64,000 bases of DNA. It comes from Elusimicrobiota bacterium (GTDB lineage Bacteria > Elusimicrobiota > Elusimicrobia > UBA1565 > UBA9628). The notes under the pieces were generated by a model, which made no database searches, had not been told where the DNA came from, and saw nothing but the letters and a program-made list of their open reading frames with translations. Below, in pieces: positions 52,601 to 61,828 of the stretch (its first letter is position 1; the number at the start of each line of letters is the position of its first letter). Both the position numbers and the translations under genes were made by a program. The DNA lies in assembly GCA_016191335.1 (NCBI GenBank), contig JACPOW010000090.1, forward strand, positions 1 to 64,000, written 5' to 3'.

Positions 52601-54285
52601 CCCTCTACTACGCGCGCGCGATCGCGATCTCGCACGCCGGGATCACCAGCGACTACACGACCTTCGGGTCGACCCCGACCTTCGTGCTCGACCCGACCTT
52701 GCCGGGGCAGCCCTTCTCGGGCCAGTCCGCGGACGGCTTCACCTTCAGCTTCAACTCGGGCGGCAACCCCGCCGGGACGGTGTACACCGTGCGGGTGGCC
52801 ACCAGCGCCTCGTTCTCGCCGCTCACGGCCAGCGTCAACACCACGGGCGGCTCGGCCTCGTTCACCGGCCTGAATTCCAACCGCCGCTACTACGCGGACG
52901 TCGCCGCGCTGAACCTCTCCGGGACCCCGACCGCCTACACGGGGGCCGTGTCCACGGCGACGACCGTCGTCGCCCCCGGCGCGCCCGCCTCCGCCGTCTT
53001 CTCCCGCTCGACCGGGACCCTCTACACGAGCTGGACGACGGCGACGCTCGGGCCGGGGACGAGCTACACCGTCCAGGCCTCGGCGCTGGCGAACTTCTCC
53101 GTGGTCGCGGGTTCCTCGACGACGGCCAACGCCTTCGCCGCCGTCTCCGGCCTGAGCCCGAACACCCTCCACTACCTGCGCGTGCGCGCGCTGAGCCTCA
53201 ACGCGCCGACCCCGGACGGCCCGTGGACGGCGATCGGCTCGGCCTCGACCTTGGCCAACGCCCCGGCCGCCGCGGCGACGCCGTTCCCGCTCGTCGGCGT
53301 CGCGAGCGTGACCGTGGCCTGGACCGCCCTGCCGCTGGCGCCCCAGGCCTCGGCCTGCCAGGGGTACCTGGCGGAGCTGTCCCCGGACCCGGCCTTCGGG
53401 ACGATCCTGCGCTCGAGCTCGGTGGCCCCGGGGGCCGCGACCGCCAACTTCGCGGGGCTGACCTACGGCACGGTCTATTACACGCGCGTGGCCTCGCTCG
53501 ACCAGGAAGGCAACCCCAACTACCTGGTCATCGGCTCGACGCGGACCAACGCCCCGCGGCTCTCCTCGGGCACCGTCGTCGGCGGGACCTTGACCCTCGC
53601 CCTGCCCGGCGCCTTCGCCGTCGTCCCGTCCGTGACGGCGCAGATCGAGGACGGGACCTTCCCTCCGGGCACGGTCGTCACGATGCTGTCGGGGGTGACG
53701 CTGGACCTGACGAGCCCGCGCAGCTCGGTGGCGAACCTGACCGCGCTCGGCGGCGCCGTCGGCGTCGACATCTCGGCCGGCGGCCTTCAGCCCCTGAAGC
53801 CGGTGCGCCTGTTCCTGACCTACGATCCCCTGCTGCTCCCCCCCGGCTCCGACCCGCGGCGGCTGCTGATCGCGCGCTACGACGACGCGTCGGCGCTCTG
53901 GGTCATGGTGCCGTCCGTCGTGGACACCTCCGGCCGCCAGATCATGGCCACGCTCGACCATTTCTCCTCCTACTCCCCCTTCTTCGCCGCGGCCGGCGCG
54001 TCGGTCGCGGACGGCGTCGTGTTCCCCCAGCCCTGGGAGGTCGGCGCGTCGAACGGCGCCTACGGCGCGCAGGCCCTCACCTTCGCGAACTACCCCGCCG
54101 GGACGACGGTCCGCCTGCTGTCCCTGACCGGCGAGCAGATCTGGGAGGGCACCGCGGGCGCCAACGGGATACTGACCTGGGACGGGCGCAACAAGTCCGG
54201 CCGCAGCGTCGCCAGCGGCACCTATTATGCCATCATCGAGGGCGCCGGGGCGCGCAAGGTCCGGCGCGTGGCGGTGATCCGTTGA
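49681..54285 (+). CDS. secreted subtilase with fibronectin-like repeats and an FlgD-like C terminus
   Basis: A 1534-residue secreted protease. Signal peptide 1-26, then a propeptide-like region (RVAPGTPLAALRAAFPDAEF...). The S8 domain has Asp162 (GIVDTGID), His236 (DGHGTHVA) and Ser577 (GTSMATP), with an insert between His and Ser. About 638-1290 are repeated fibronectin-III-like units (each with a YY-containing strand and GL.PNT). The end (about 1445-1534) has FPQPWEV..., WDGRNKSGRSVASGTYYAIIE, an FlgD-like Ig fold often used as a secretion or anchoring tail. It is coupled to the PorV-like gene. Confidence 0.85.
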   Translation: MGFPRRTVMLGAVLAASLLGATAASAQTAKIDARIRARRAASSGGYAPAGAGGAAAGPRRSVLIRVAPGTPLAALRAAFPDAEFGSQAGDVVTARASDASLDALAADGRVRKIDAGVRTRPFMDAVRSSSTASGIALGTIYGAAATDLAGATGSGVVVGIVDTGIDYTHRDFMVDNSYPGTSTSRILYIWDQTISSHAGGPFPTGYSYGAQYTQAQLTAKIQTGAGTINTEDADGHGTHVASIAAGDGTGTNGAIPSGTFKGVAPSADLIVVRTTFDTADVVDGVAYIIAQAAAAGKRAVVNLSLGTQSGPHDGTSGFESALGTLAANTPVVVAMGNDGASKPHAGADVGPGGVAGFVIDVDVNNSGQNAEVEFWVPGADRYTAEVSLGGVGGSLVAGYNSIQSTTLGGHLVQVYNSTDVGHPNGDELIYVRVNRSPWVNVPSISVTLTRTVNGGSGRVDGWVDPASQAVGFASYVDNTRTLSEPASALNVIGVGSYASKKYWDAIDGFTYNFTSQASLGYLSQFSSQGPTRDLRQQPEVVAPGDVIAGALSAATTAYPGDNLVLTDGRHRILRGTSMATPVVTGIIAARLQYGPTRTVSDIRSILRAQARSDGATGIVPSYAWGYGKAASSPQPVSPPTGLTATTLGPSSVTWTWSAVVGADSYSLYYSTNPTVRFASGAQSPYVHTGLAANTTTGVLVKGNGGGVDGPGAFISTSTLAAPPGALPTATPHVDSVTVSWAACPAAPATLSCWGYSVTASTAANGSGTQFAALTLNRADTSLAVTGLSPLTTYYFRQATLNYYGAATSTGQVQATTLTDLVAPISPQFSGATVSSIRFDWNGAGNASGLTYVAHASTSPSFAGVVLSSATKNFYAVFTGMSTNASYYFRVAATGGPYLVPGTPTVTLAAAPALSTAPYLGVSQTGFTVQWSSGGNTAGTQYRAEASASADFAAIAASSTTRNGYAAFTGLTPNTLYYARAIAISHAGITSDYTTFGSTPTFVLDPTLPGQPFSGQSADGFTFSFNSGGNPAGTVYTVRVATSASFSPLTASVNTTGGSASFTGLNSNRRYYADVAALNLSGTPTAYTGAVSTATTVVAPGAPASAVFSRSTGTLYTSWTTATLGPGTSYTVQASALANFSVVAGSSTTANAFAAVSGLSPNTLHYLRVRALSLNAPTPDGPWTAIGSASTLANAPAAAATPFPLVGVASVTVAWTALPLAPQASACQGYLAELSPDPAFGTILRSSSVAPGAATANFAGLTYGTVYYTRVASLDQEGNPNYLVIGSTRTNAPRLSSGTVVGGTLTLALPGAFAVVPSVTAQIEDGTFPPGTVVTMLSGVTLDLTSPRSSVANLTALGGAVGVDISAGGLQPLKPVRLFLTYDPLLLPPGSDPRRLLIARYDDASALWVMVPSVVDTSGRQIMATLDHFSSYSPFFAAAGASVADGVVFPQPWEVGASNGAYGAQALTFANYPAGTTVRLLSLTGEQIWEGTAGANGILTWDGRNKSGRSVASGTYYAIIEGAGARKVRRVAVIR

Positions 54286-55337
54286 GGCGCCTGCGGACCG
54301 CCGTCCTGCTCCTGAGCGCCCTCGCGGGGCCCGCCTCCGCCGCGTTCCAGACCGACGCGGGCGTCAACGGCGCGCAGTTCCTGAAGATCGGCGCCGGCGC
54401 CCGGGCTCTCGGAATGGGCGAGGCGATGACCGCGAGCGCCGAGGGGCCGGAGGCCATGTACTGGAACCCCGGCGGCCTCGCCGCCGCGCGCGGGCTGGAG
54501 CTGAGCTACACCCGCGCGGAGCTGCCCGCGTCGGTCCACCACGACTACGCCGCGCTGGCCCTGCCGGTGAACTGGTCCGGCGGCGTGTTCGGGTTCGCCT
54601 TCACCCGCCTGAGCCAGGGCGCGATCGAGCAGATCGACAACGTCGGCCAGAGCCGCGGCTCGTTCGCCCCCCACTCCGAGGCGTTCTCGTTCGGCTACGC
54701 GCGCGCCTTCACCGAGGAGGACGCGCTCACGAAGGACCGGGGCTACTTCCGCGACTCGTGGAACCTCCCCGGCGCCGCGCGCCGCTTCGAGGACGAGGAG
54801 GAGCGGGAGCCCTGGACCGGGTCGTTCCGCGCCGGCGCCGCGCTGAAGGTCGTCAGCGAGACGCTCGGCAGCCGCACCGCGGCGACCGCCACCGGCGACG
54901 GCGGCGTGGTCTACCGGCCCTCGACGCGGCCCGCCCTGGCGCTGGCCTGGGCGTTTCGCAACGCCGGAGGCAAGCTCCGCTTCATCGGGCAGTCGGAGCC
55001 GCTCCCCTTCGAGCTCTCCCTGGCCGCGGCGCACGACTGGGAGCCCGAGCGCGGGCACGTCGTGACGGCGATCGAGGCCGTCGCGCCGCTGCACGCGCGG
55101 CCTTACGCGAAGCTCGGCGCCGAGTGGGACCGGGCGGTGTCCAGGGGCATGCGCGCCATAGGGCGCGTCGGCTTCCACGGGCGGTCCGTCCCCGACCTCG
55201 GCGTCCTGTCCGGGCTGACGGTCGGCGCGGGCGTGCGCGTCGGCGGCTTCTCGTTCGACCTCGCCTTCCAGCCGCTGGGACAGCTCGGCGAGGCGTTCCG
55301 CCTGGGACTCGGCTGGAAGTTCGGGCGCAAGAGCTAG
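54282..55337 (+). CDS. PorV/PorQ-like outer-membrane protein
   Basis: A 351-residue protein from a TTG start that overlaps the subtilase stop (TTGA). Signal RRLRTAVLLLSALAGPASAAF, then GAGARALGMGEAMTASAEGPEAMYWNPGGLA, the hallmark of PorV/UPF0164-like beta-barrel proteins of the FadL superfamily. The rest alternates short amphipathic strands and ends FRLGLGWKFGRKS. PorV works in type IX secretion by handling C-terminal-signal proteins; here it may serve the neighbouring subtilase. Confidence 0.75.
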   Translation: MRRLRTAVLLLSALAGPASAAFQTDAGVNGAQFLKIGAGARALGMGEAMTASAEGPEAMYWNPGGLAAARGLELSYTRAELPASVHHDYAALALPVNWSGGVFGFAFTRLSQGAIEQIDNVGQSRGSFAPHSEAFSFGYARAFTEEDALTKDRGYFRDSWNLPGAARRFEDEEEREPWTGSFRAGAALKVVSETLGSRTAATATGDGGVVYRPSTRPALALAWAFRNAGGKLRFIGQSEPLPFELSLAAAHDWEPERGHVVTAIEAVAPLHARPYAKLGAEWDRAVSRGMRAIGRVGFHGRSVPDLGVLSGLTVGAGVRVGGFSFDLAFQPLGQLGEAFRLGLGWKFGRKS

Positions 55338-55349
55338 CGTCGGCCGCGC

Positions 55350-57791
55350 TCAGCGGAGCTTGGACTTGGTCTTGGAGCCGGCCTTGATGCGCGCGACGGA
55401 CTCCGTCGCGTAGACGCGGATGCGGGGGTTGCCCGCGGACTTGGCGGCCTTCTCGAGGGCGGGCAGCGCCGTCTCGTCGTTCGTGCGGCCCAGGGCGGCG
55501 CAGGCGATGAGGCTGATGCGCTCGTCGGGCTCCGTGAGCAGGCCGACCAGAGCGGGGACGGCGTCGGGCGTCGCCGGCGCGTACTCGGCCAGCGCGCGGA
55601 TCGCGGCGACGCGCGCCCCGAAGCGGTGCGCCGGCTTCAGGATCGCGAGGAGCTTCTTCGCCGCGCCCGGGTCGCGGGACGCGGCGATGGCTCCGACGGC
55701 CGCGGCGGCGACGCCGTCGCGGTAGGTCTTCGCCTTGAGGTTGGCCTCGACGATCCCGCGGTAGCGCGGGTAGTCGAGGCGGCCCAGGGCGCGGGTGGCC
55801 TCCGCGCGCACGAGCAGGCTGCGTCCGGAGCGGGCGAGCGGGGCGAGGAGCGCGGCGTCGGCGGGGCCTCCGCGGCGGCCGAGCTGGTCGACGACCGCGC
55901 GGCGGACCTTGGGGTTCGCCGGGCCCGAGGCCAGCAGGCGGCGCAGCGCGGGGGCGGTGCGGGGGCCGGAGACGGAGCCCAGCGCCTCGACGATCTCGGC
56001 GGCGGCGCCCCAGAACTTCTCCCGGCGGGCGGCGGCCTCGAGCTCGGCCAGGGCCTTCTCCCCGCCCCACGCGGCGACGGCGGCGGCGGCCTGGGCCCTC
56101 GAGGCCGAGGTCTTCCCGGCCCGCAGCTGGCGCACCCACATCGCCTGGGGCTTGCTGAACTTTATGGAAGCCAGCAGCTCGAGTTCCGGGTCGAACTCCA
56201 CGTCCAGGGGCTCGCCGGGCAGGTTCCAGACGAAGCGGTGCTCCTTCGCGTCGACCGTCTCGGTGAACTCGCGCGTCCAGCCGCGCCCCGTCACGCGGAC
56301 GCGGGCCTTGAGCTTGTAAGCGGGCGAGGCGTCGGAGACGTCCTGCGTCTGCGTGAGGTGGAGCTCGCCGCGCTTGCCCTTCGGGGACCACGACCAGCGG
56401 AGCCTCAGCGCCGGATGGCCGCCCCGGTACACCCACTGGTCGAAGAAGCCCTGGAGGTTGCGGCCGGTGGCGTCCTCGAAGGCGGCGACGAGGTCCTGGG
56501 TCTCGGCGATACCGTCCTTGTGCTTCCGGAGCCAGTGACCGACGCCCTTCCAGAACAGCTTGTCGCCGAGCTCGAGGTGGAGCATGCGCAGGACCCAGCA
56601 GCCCTTCTCGTAGAGGTGCCGGTCGAAGATCGTCCACGGGTCGGTGTAGGTCCGGCACACGATCGGGCGGCGGTACCGGCCCGAGTCCTCGTCGAGGTAT
56701 ACCCTGCGGTTGTTCAGGAGCTCGAACAGGGCTTCGTCGTGACCTTTATCGGCCTCAAGAAACACGACCTCGGAGTAGGTCGCGAAGCCCTCGTTGAGCC
56801 AGGCGTGCGGCCACTCGGCGCAGGTGACGAGGTCGCCGAACCACTGGTGGGCGAGCTCGTGGGCGACCAAGGTGTCGAGATCATGATCGACGAACGCCTG
56901 CTGGTCGATGAGGCAGGCGTCGGTCTGCGTGGTGGCGGTCGTGTGCTCCATGCCGCCGGGGTACTCGGCCACGGCGACCTGGGCGTAGCGGGAGTACGGG
57001 TAGCGCACGCCGGTCTTCTCGGAGAAGATCCTCATCGCGGCGGCGGTCTTGCCGAAGCCTCGGCGGGCGTCCGCCTCGCGGCCCTTCTCGCAGTAGTAGA
57101 CGACGGGGATCCCGTCCCAGTCCTCGACGACCTCGGCGAAGCGCGCGACGGCCAGCGTGATCAGGTAGATCGAGTGCGGGCGGTCGAGCTTCCAGTGATA
57201 AACATGCTTCGTCCGGCCCTTCGATTCGTCGATGAGGACGCCGTTGGAGACCGCGCGAAAGCCCGCGGGCACGGTCGCCCGGACCTCGGAGGTCGCCTTC
57301 TCCCCCGGCGCGTCGTGGCAGGGAAACCACCTGCGCGCGTCCTCGGGCTGGCTCTGGCTCCACATCTGCTCGGGAGACTTCACGAAATGGAGGCCGGCCT
57401 CGGGGTTCGTCACCGAGTAGTGGACCTCGACGTCGTGCGCCGCGTCCTCGGCGAGGACCTTGGGGGCGGTGACGACGAGCTTCTTGTCGGCGTTCTTGAA
57501 GCGGGCGGGCTTGCCGTCGAAGAGGACCCTCGAGACCTTCAGACCGACCGCATCGAAAGACAGGGACCGCAGCCCGGCGCGGCGAGCCTTGACGGTCGTA
57601 CGGCAGAAGCCCGACAAACGCCGATTTTTCAGGTCGACGCTTAGATCAAGATAAACATGACACGTATCGAACGGCCTGTCCGGCGCGTACACCGGCGGCA
57701 CGCCCAGGAGGGCGGCCTGCACCCCCGGGCCGGAGCCCTCGGCCGCGATCCGTCTTCCGCAGCCGAGGAAGTCCCGGTCCAGGTTCGGCAT
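55350..57791 (-). CDS. M1-family aminopeptidase
   Basis: An 813-residue zinc aminopeptidase. GGMEH (substrate N-terminus binding) at about 279-283, the zinc site HELAH (His311, Glu312, His315) with Glu334 in NEGFATYSE. The C-terminal 250 residues are HEAT-like repeats (AEATRALGRLDYP, AAIRALAEYAPA, ACAALGRTNDETALPALEKAAKS) in place of the usual helical domain. The ATG directly follows the acyl-CoA dehydrogenase stop (TAAATG). Confidence 0.9.
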   Translation of the reverse strand: MPNLDRDFLGCGRRIAAEGSGPGVQAALLGVPPVYAPDRPFDTCHVYLDLSVDLKNRRLSGFCRTTVKARRAGLRSLSFDAVGLKVSRVLFDGKPARFKNADKKLVVTAPKVLAEDAAHDVEVHYSVTNPEAGLHFVKSPEQMWSQSQPEDARRWFPCHDAPGEKATSEVRATVPAGFRAVSNGVLIDESKGRTKHVYHWKLDRPHSIYLITLAVARFAEVVEDWDGIPVVYYCEKGREADARRGFGKTAAAMRIFSEKTGVRYPYSRYAQVAVAEYPGGMEHTTATTQTDACLIDQQAFVDHDLDTLVAHELAHQWFGDLVTCAEWPHAWLNEGFATYSEVVFLEADKGHDEALFELLNNRRVYLDEDSGRYRRPIVCRTYTDPWTIFDRHLYEKGCWVLRMLHLELGDKLFWKGVGHWLRKHKDGIAETQDLVAAFEDATGRNLQGFFDQWVYRGGHPALRLRWSWSPKGKRGELHLTQTQDVSDASPAYKLKARVRVTGRGWTREFTETVDAKEHRFVWNLPGEPLDVEFDPELELLASIKFSKPQAMWVRQLRAGKTSASRAQAAAAVAAWGGEKALAELEAAARREKFWGAAAEIVEALGSVSGPRTAPALRRLLASGPANPKVRRAVVDQLGRRGGPADAALLAPLARSGRSLLVRAEATRALGRLDYPRYRGIVEANLKAKTYRDGVAAAAVGAIAASRDPGAAKKLLAILKPAHRFGARVAAIRALAEYAPATPDAVPALVGLLTEPDERISLIACAALGRTNDETALPALEKAAKSAGNPRIRVYATESVARIKAGSKTKSKLR

Positions 57792-59045
57792 TTAGGCGGC
57801 CGCGGCTTCCGGCTTCGTCGCCGAGGCGGCTTCCTTGATCATCATCGCGGCGATCTCGTTGCGCTGGATCTGGTTGGTGCCTTCGTAGATCTGCGTGATC
57901 TTCGCGTCGCGCATGTACTTTTCCACCGGGAAGTCTCTCATATACCCGATGCCGCCGCACATCTGGACGCACTCGTTGGTGACGAACATCGCCGTGTCCG
58001 AGCACGAGAGCTTGCACATCGCCGACTCCTTCGTCCAGCGCTTGCCGTCGCCGGCCTGCAGGACGTCGTAGACGATCGCGTTGTCGTCGATCGCCTTCTT
58101 GTAGACGGGCAGCATGTACTTGTCCATCGCGTTGGCGGTGGTGTACAGCAGCGCGCGGCTCATCTCGATCTGCGTGGCGCAGTTGGCCATCATGTGCTGG
58201 ATCGCCTGGAAGCTCGAGATCGGCTGGCCGAACTGGCGGCGCTGGCGGATGTACGCCAGCGTCTCGTCGAGCGCGCCCGTCGCGATGCCGAGGGCCTGCG
58301 CCGCCACGCCGGGGCGGGAGCAGTCGAAGGTGGTCTGCGCCGTGAACAGGCCGTAGCCCTCCTTGTAGAGCCGGTTCTTGACCGGGACGCGGCAGTTCAT
58401 GAAGTCGAGCTGATAGGTCGGGTTGGCGCGGATGCCCATCTTGTGCTCTTTCTTGCCGAAGCCGAAGCCGGGCGTGCCCTTCTCGACGACGAAGGCGGTG
58501 ACGCCGCGGGCGCCGCGGGCGCGGTTGGTGGTCGCGAACACGACGTAGGTCTCGGCGACCTCTCCGTTGGAGACGAAGGTCTTGGAGCCGTTCAGGACGT
58601 AGTGGTCGCCGTCGAGCTTGGCCGTGCACTCGGTGGCCGTCGCGTCGGAGCCGGCGTTGGCCTCCGTGATCGAGAAGGCCGCGAGCTTCTTGCCGGACGC
58701 GAGGTCGGGGATGAAGCGGGCGCGCTGCTCGGGGTTGCCGAGGAGCAGGATGGGGAGCACGCCGAGGCCTGAGGCCGCGAAGGCGAGGGCGATGCCGCCG
58801 CACGCGCGGGAGAGCTGCTCGATGACGAGGACCTGCTCCTTGAGGCCGCCGCCCATGCCGCCGTACGCCTCGGGCAGGTAGACGGAGTAGAGGTCGGCCG
58901 CCGCCATCTTCTTGACGACGTCCCAGGGGAACTTCTCCTGTTCATCAAGGGACTCTCGCACGGGTTTTATATCGCGGAGGGCGATCTGCCAAGCCAAATC
59001 CTGGATCTCCTTCTGCTGCTCGGTCAGCTCGTAGATGTCGCTCAT
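57792..59045 (-). CDS. acyl-CoA dehydrogenase
   Basis: A 417-residue flavoprotein that forms the 2,3-double bond of acyl-CoA. FAD and substrate motifs are ITEANAGSD, MGIRANPT-type loop and MCGGIGYMRDFPVEKYMRDAKI; the catalytic Glu is in IYEGTNQIQR. It starts 4 bases after rnc. Chain-length preference is not evident. Confidence 0.9.
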   Translation of the reverse strand: MSDIYELTEQQKEIQDLAWQIALRDIKPVRESLDEQEKFPWDVVKKMAAADLYSVYLPEAYGGMGGGLKEQVLVIEQLSRACGGIALAFAASGLGVLPILLLGNPEQRARFIPDLASGKKLAAFSITEANAGSDATATECTAKLDGDHYVLNGSKTFVSNGEVAETYVVFATTNRARGARGVTAFVVEKGTPGFGFGKKEHKMGIRANPTYQLDFMNCRVPVKNRLYKEGYGLFTAQTTFDCSRPGVAAQALGIATGALDETLAYIRQRRQFGQPISSFQAIQHMMANCATQIEMSRALLYTTANAMDKYMLPVYKKAIDDNAIVYDVLQAGDGKRWTKESAMCKLSCSDTAMFVTNECVQMCGGIGYMRDFPVEKYMRDAKITQIYEGTNQIQRNEIAAMMIKEAASATKPEAAAA

Positions 59046-59049
59046 ATGG

Positions 59050-59721
59050 TCAGTCGCCTTTTTCCATCCGTTTCAGCGCGTCGCTTGCCGCGGCCTGCTC
59101 CGCTTCCTTCTTGCTCTTGCCGGCGCCCCGGCCGAGCTCTCGCTCGCCGAGCCGGACCGAGATCTGGAAGACCTTGTCGTGGTCCGGGCCCGTCGACGAG
59201 GTCGTTTCGTAAGTCGGCGGCGACTTGTGCCGCTTCTGCAGGAGCTCTTGCAGCCTGCTCTTGTGGTCGGTCTCCAGCAGGCTGCCGTGCCTGTCGGCGT
59301 ACCACTTGAGGATGAACTTCGAGGCCGCCTCATAACCGCCGTCGAGGTAGATCGCGCCGATCAGGGCCTCGACGGCGTTCGCGAGAAGGCTTTGCCGCGT
59401 GCGTCCGCCGGTGTTCTCCTCGCCGACGCCGAGGTGGAGATAAGCTCCGATGCCCAGCTCCTCGCCCCACAGGGCGAGGCTTGGCCTCGAGACGAGCAAA
59501 GACTTCTTCTTGGAGAGGTTCCCCTCGGGCTCGTCCGGATAGCCCTCGTAGACCGCGTGCGCGACGACCGACGCCAGCACGCTGTCGCCCAGGAACTCCA
59601 AGCGCTCGTTGTAGACTCCGGACCCGCTCTCGCTGGCGTACGACTTGTGCGTCAGCGCCTTCTTGAGCAGCCCGGCGTCCTTGAACCGGTACCCGACGAC
59701 CTCTTCAAGAGGTCGAGGCAT
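59050..59721 (-). CDS. rnc: ribonuclease III
   Basis: A 223-residue double-strand RNase. The catalytic motif NERLEFLGDSVL is at about 38-49, further acidic residues in ANAVEALIGAIYLDGG, and the C-terminal dsRNA-binding domain in SRLQELLQKR...GAGKSKKEAEQAAA. It lies between acpP and the acyl-CoA dehydrogenase, a common place for rnc. Confidence 0.95.
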   Translation of the reverse strand: MPRPLEEVVGYRFKDAGLLKKALTHKSYASESGSGVYNERLEFLGDSVLASVVAHAVYEGYPDEPEGNLSKKKSLLVSRPSLALWGEELGIGAYLHLGVGEENTGGRTRQSLLANAVEALIGAIYLDGGYEAASKFILKWYADRHGSLLETDHKSRLQELLQKRHKSPPTYETTSSTGPDHDKVFQISVRLGERELGRGAGKSKKEAEQAAASDALKRMEKGD

Positions 59722-59735
59722 CGGAGCTATCGCCC

Positions 59736-59981
59736 TTACTTCTTGGCGTGAGCCGAGATGTAGTCGATCGCCTGGCCGACCGTCTGGATCTTCTCGGCCT
59801 GCTCGTCGGGGATCTCGGTGTCGAACTCTTCCTCGAGCGCCATGACGAGCTCGACGGTGTCGAGCGAGTCCGCGCCGAGGTCGTTGACGAAATGAGCCGT
59901 CGGGGTCACTTCAGCGGCGTCCACGCCGAGCTGCTCGACGATGATCTGCTTCACGCGGTCCGCGATGTTGGCATCAGCCAT
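59736..59981 (-). CDS. acpP: acyl carrier protein
   Basis: An 81-residue acidic four-helix protein. The phosphopantetheine serine is in [23 protein letters not shown] lies before the ATG at 59981, 17 bases after fabG. Confidence 0.96.
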   Translation of the reverse strand: MADANIADRVKQIIVEQLGVDAAEVTPTAHFVNDLGADSLDTVELVMALEEEFDTEIPDEQAEKIQTVGQAIDYISAHAKK

Positions 59982-59998
59982 GATGTCTGTCTCCTTGT

Positions 59999-60790
59999 TT
60001 ACATGTATCCACCACCGTTCACGTTGAGGCAGTGACCGGTGATGTACGACGCTTCGTCCGACGACAAGAACAGGACCGCGCGGGCGACGTCCGCCGGCTC
60101 GCCCATGCGTCCGAGAAGGATCTTCTCGATGAGCTTCGCCTTCATCTCCTCGGGGATGACCTCGGTCATCCGCGTCTTGATGAAGCCCGGAGCGACCGCG
60201 TTCGCCGTGATGCTGCGGGAGGCGAACTCCCGTGCGACCGACTTCGTCATCGAGATCAGGCCGCCCTTCGAGGCCGAGTAGTTGGCCTGTCCGGCGTTGC
60301 CTTCCTGCCCGATCACGGACGCGATGTTCACGATGCGTCCGTAGTGGGCCTTCATCATCGGCCGGATGCAGGCCTTGATGAAGTTGAAGGCGCCCTTCAA
60401 GTTCACGTTCATCACCGCGTCCCAGTCCGACTCGGACATCCGCATGAGCAGGTTGTCCTTGGTGATCCCCGCGTTGTTGACCAATATATCAATTTTCCCG
60501 AATTTTTCAACCGCGGCCTTCACGACGGCCTCGCACTGGTCGAACTTGGTGACGTCGCAGGCGACGCCGAGGGTCTTCGAGGCGTCCCCTCCGGCGAGCG
60601 CGGCGGCGGACTTGGCGGTCTGCTCGGCGTTGACGTCCACGACGACGACCTTGGCGCCCTCGGCGAGGAAGAGCTCGGCCGTGGTGTAGCCGATGCCCTG
60701 GGCGGAGCCGGTGATGATCGCGACCTTGTCCTTCAGGCGGATCCCCGTCGTCGGGACGGGGCGCGGCGCGGTTTCGGTGGTCATATTCAT
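59999..60790 (-). CDS. fabG: 3-oxoacyl-ACP reductase FabG
   Basis: A 263-residue short-chain dehydrogenase. [12 protein letters not shown] binds NADP; NNAGIT, IASVIG (Ser) and YSASKGG (Tyr, Lys) give the catalytic set. A 20-residue Pro/Thr-rich start precedes the fold. The ATG overlaps the plsX stop (ATGA). Codons around KFGKIDILV are strikingly AT-rich and coincide with a promoter-like sequence. Confidence 0.93.
   Translation of the reverse strand: MNMTTETAPRPVPTTGIRLKDKVAIITGSAQGIGYTTAELFLAEGAKVVVVDVNAEQTAKSAAALAGGDASKTLGVACDVTKFDQCEAVVKAAVEKFGKIDILVNNAGITKDNLLMRMSESDWDAVMNVNLKGAFNFIKACIRPMMKAHYGRIVNIASVIGQEGNAGQANYSASKGGLISMTKSVAREFASRSITANAVAPGFIKTRMTEVIPEEMKAKLIEKILLGRMGEPADVARAVLFLSSDEASYITGHCLNVNGGGYM
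60483..60510 (-). promoter_or_regulatory. possible internal promoter within fabG
   Basis: On the minus strand TTGAAA (60505-60510), a 16-bp spacer and TATATT (60483-60488) resemble a sigma70 promoter and would drive acpP and rnc. It lies in coding sequence, about 500 bases before acpP. Confidence 0.35.
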
Positions 60791-61809
60791 AGAAGCACTT
60801 TCTCCTCGGGCGTGCCCGTCCGGGCCACGACCTCCTTCAAAGCTTTCGGCACGCCGGCCTCGGCGATCTTGGCGGCGACGCGGATGGCGTTGGCGATCGC
60901 GCGCGCGTTCGAGGAGCCGTGGCTGACGATGGCGACGCCGTTGACCCCGACCAGGGGGGCGCCGCCGTACTCATCGTAGCTCATTTTCCGCTTCAGGCGC
61001 GAAAACGGCCCGCGCAGGAACAGCAGAGGCAGGCGGTAGACCCAGGAGGACATCAGCTCGGTCTTGAGCTGGGCCATCATCGCCATCGCGGTGCCTTCCA
61101 TCGTCTTGATCAGGACGTTGCCGACGAACCCGTCGCAGACCACGACGTCGGTCCTGCCGGCGGGCACGTCCCGTCCCTCGACGCAGCCGTAAAAGTTCAC
61201 TCCCGCACTCCTAAGCAACGGAAAGGCCTCTTTGGCCAGATCGTTGCCCTTCCCCTCCTCCTCGCCGATGGACAGCAGGCCGACGGTCGGCTCCGCGATG
61301 CCGTAGACGTGGCGGGCGAGCAGGGCGCCCATCATCGCGAACTGGACGAGGTGCCACGGCTTGCAGTCGACGTTGGCGCCGGAGTCGAGCAGGACGGTGA
61401 TGCCCTTGGCGGTCGGGATCGGGCAGGCGATTGCGGGCCGCAGCACGCCGGGCACGCGCTTGAAGTGGAACAGCGCCGCGACCATCGTGGCGCCGGAGTT
61501 GCCCGCCGACACGAAGCCGGCGGCTCGCCCCTCCGCCGCCATCTTCGCGGCGATCATGATGGACGCGTTGGGCTTCGCCCGGCACGCCCCCGCGGGATCC
61601 TCGTCCATGCCGACGCACTGCGCGGCGTCGACGATCTCGAACCGGGGGTCGCCTTCGGCGATGCCTCGCGCGGAGAGCTCCGCGCGGATCTTGTCCGCGG
61701 GCCCCGCGAGAAGCAGCTCGACGCCGAAGGCGTTCGCGGCCTGGATCGCCCCTTCGATGTTGGGGGGCAGTCCGAAGTCGCCGCCGACGGCGTCGAGCGC
61801 TATCCTCAC
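60787..61809 (-). CDS. plsX: phosphate acyltransferase PlsX
   Basis: A 340-residue enzyme that makes acyl-phosphate from acyl-ACP for phospholipid synthesis. IALDAVGGDFGLPPNIEGA, SAGNSGATMVAALF and CDGFVGNVLIKTMEG are typical. It precedes fabG with overlap and follows rpmF. Confidence 0.95.
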   Translation of the reverse strand: MRIALDAVGGDFGLPPNIEGAIQAANAFGVELLLAGPADKIRAELSARGIAEGDPRFEIVDAAQCVGMDEDPAGACRAKPNASIMIAAKMAAEGRAAGFVSAGNSGATMVAALFHFKRVPGVLRPAIACPIPTAKGITVLLDSGANVDCKPWHLVQFAMMGALLARHVYGIAEPTVGLLSIGEEEGKGNDLAKEAFPLLRSAGVNFYGCVEGRDVPAGRTDVVVCDGFVGNVLIKTMEGTAMAMMAQLKTELMSSWVYRLPLLFLRGPFSRLKRKMSYDEYGGAPLVGVNGVAIVSHGSSNARAIANAIRVAAKIAEAGVPKALKEVVARTGTPEEKVLL

Positions 61810-61828
61810 GCGAGGTCTGTGTAAAGTC

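Noticed and set aside
49666-53961. A 1431-codon open frame on the minus strand across the subtilase gene
   Set aside because: Arg/Gly/Asp-rich shadow of the real gene, no start signal, no domain.
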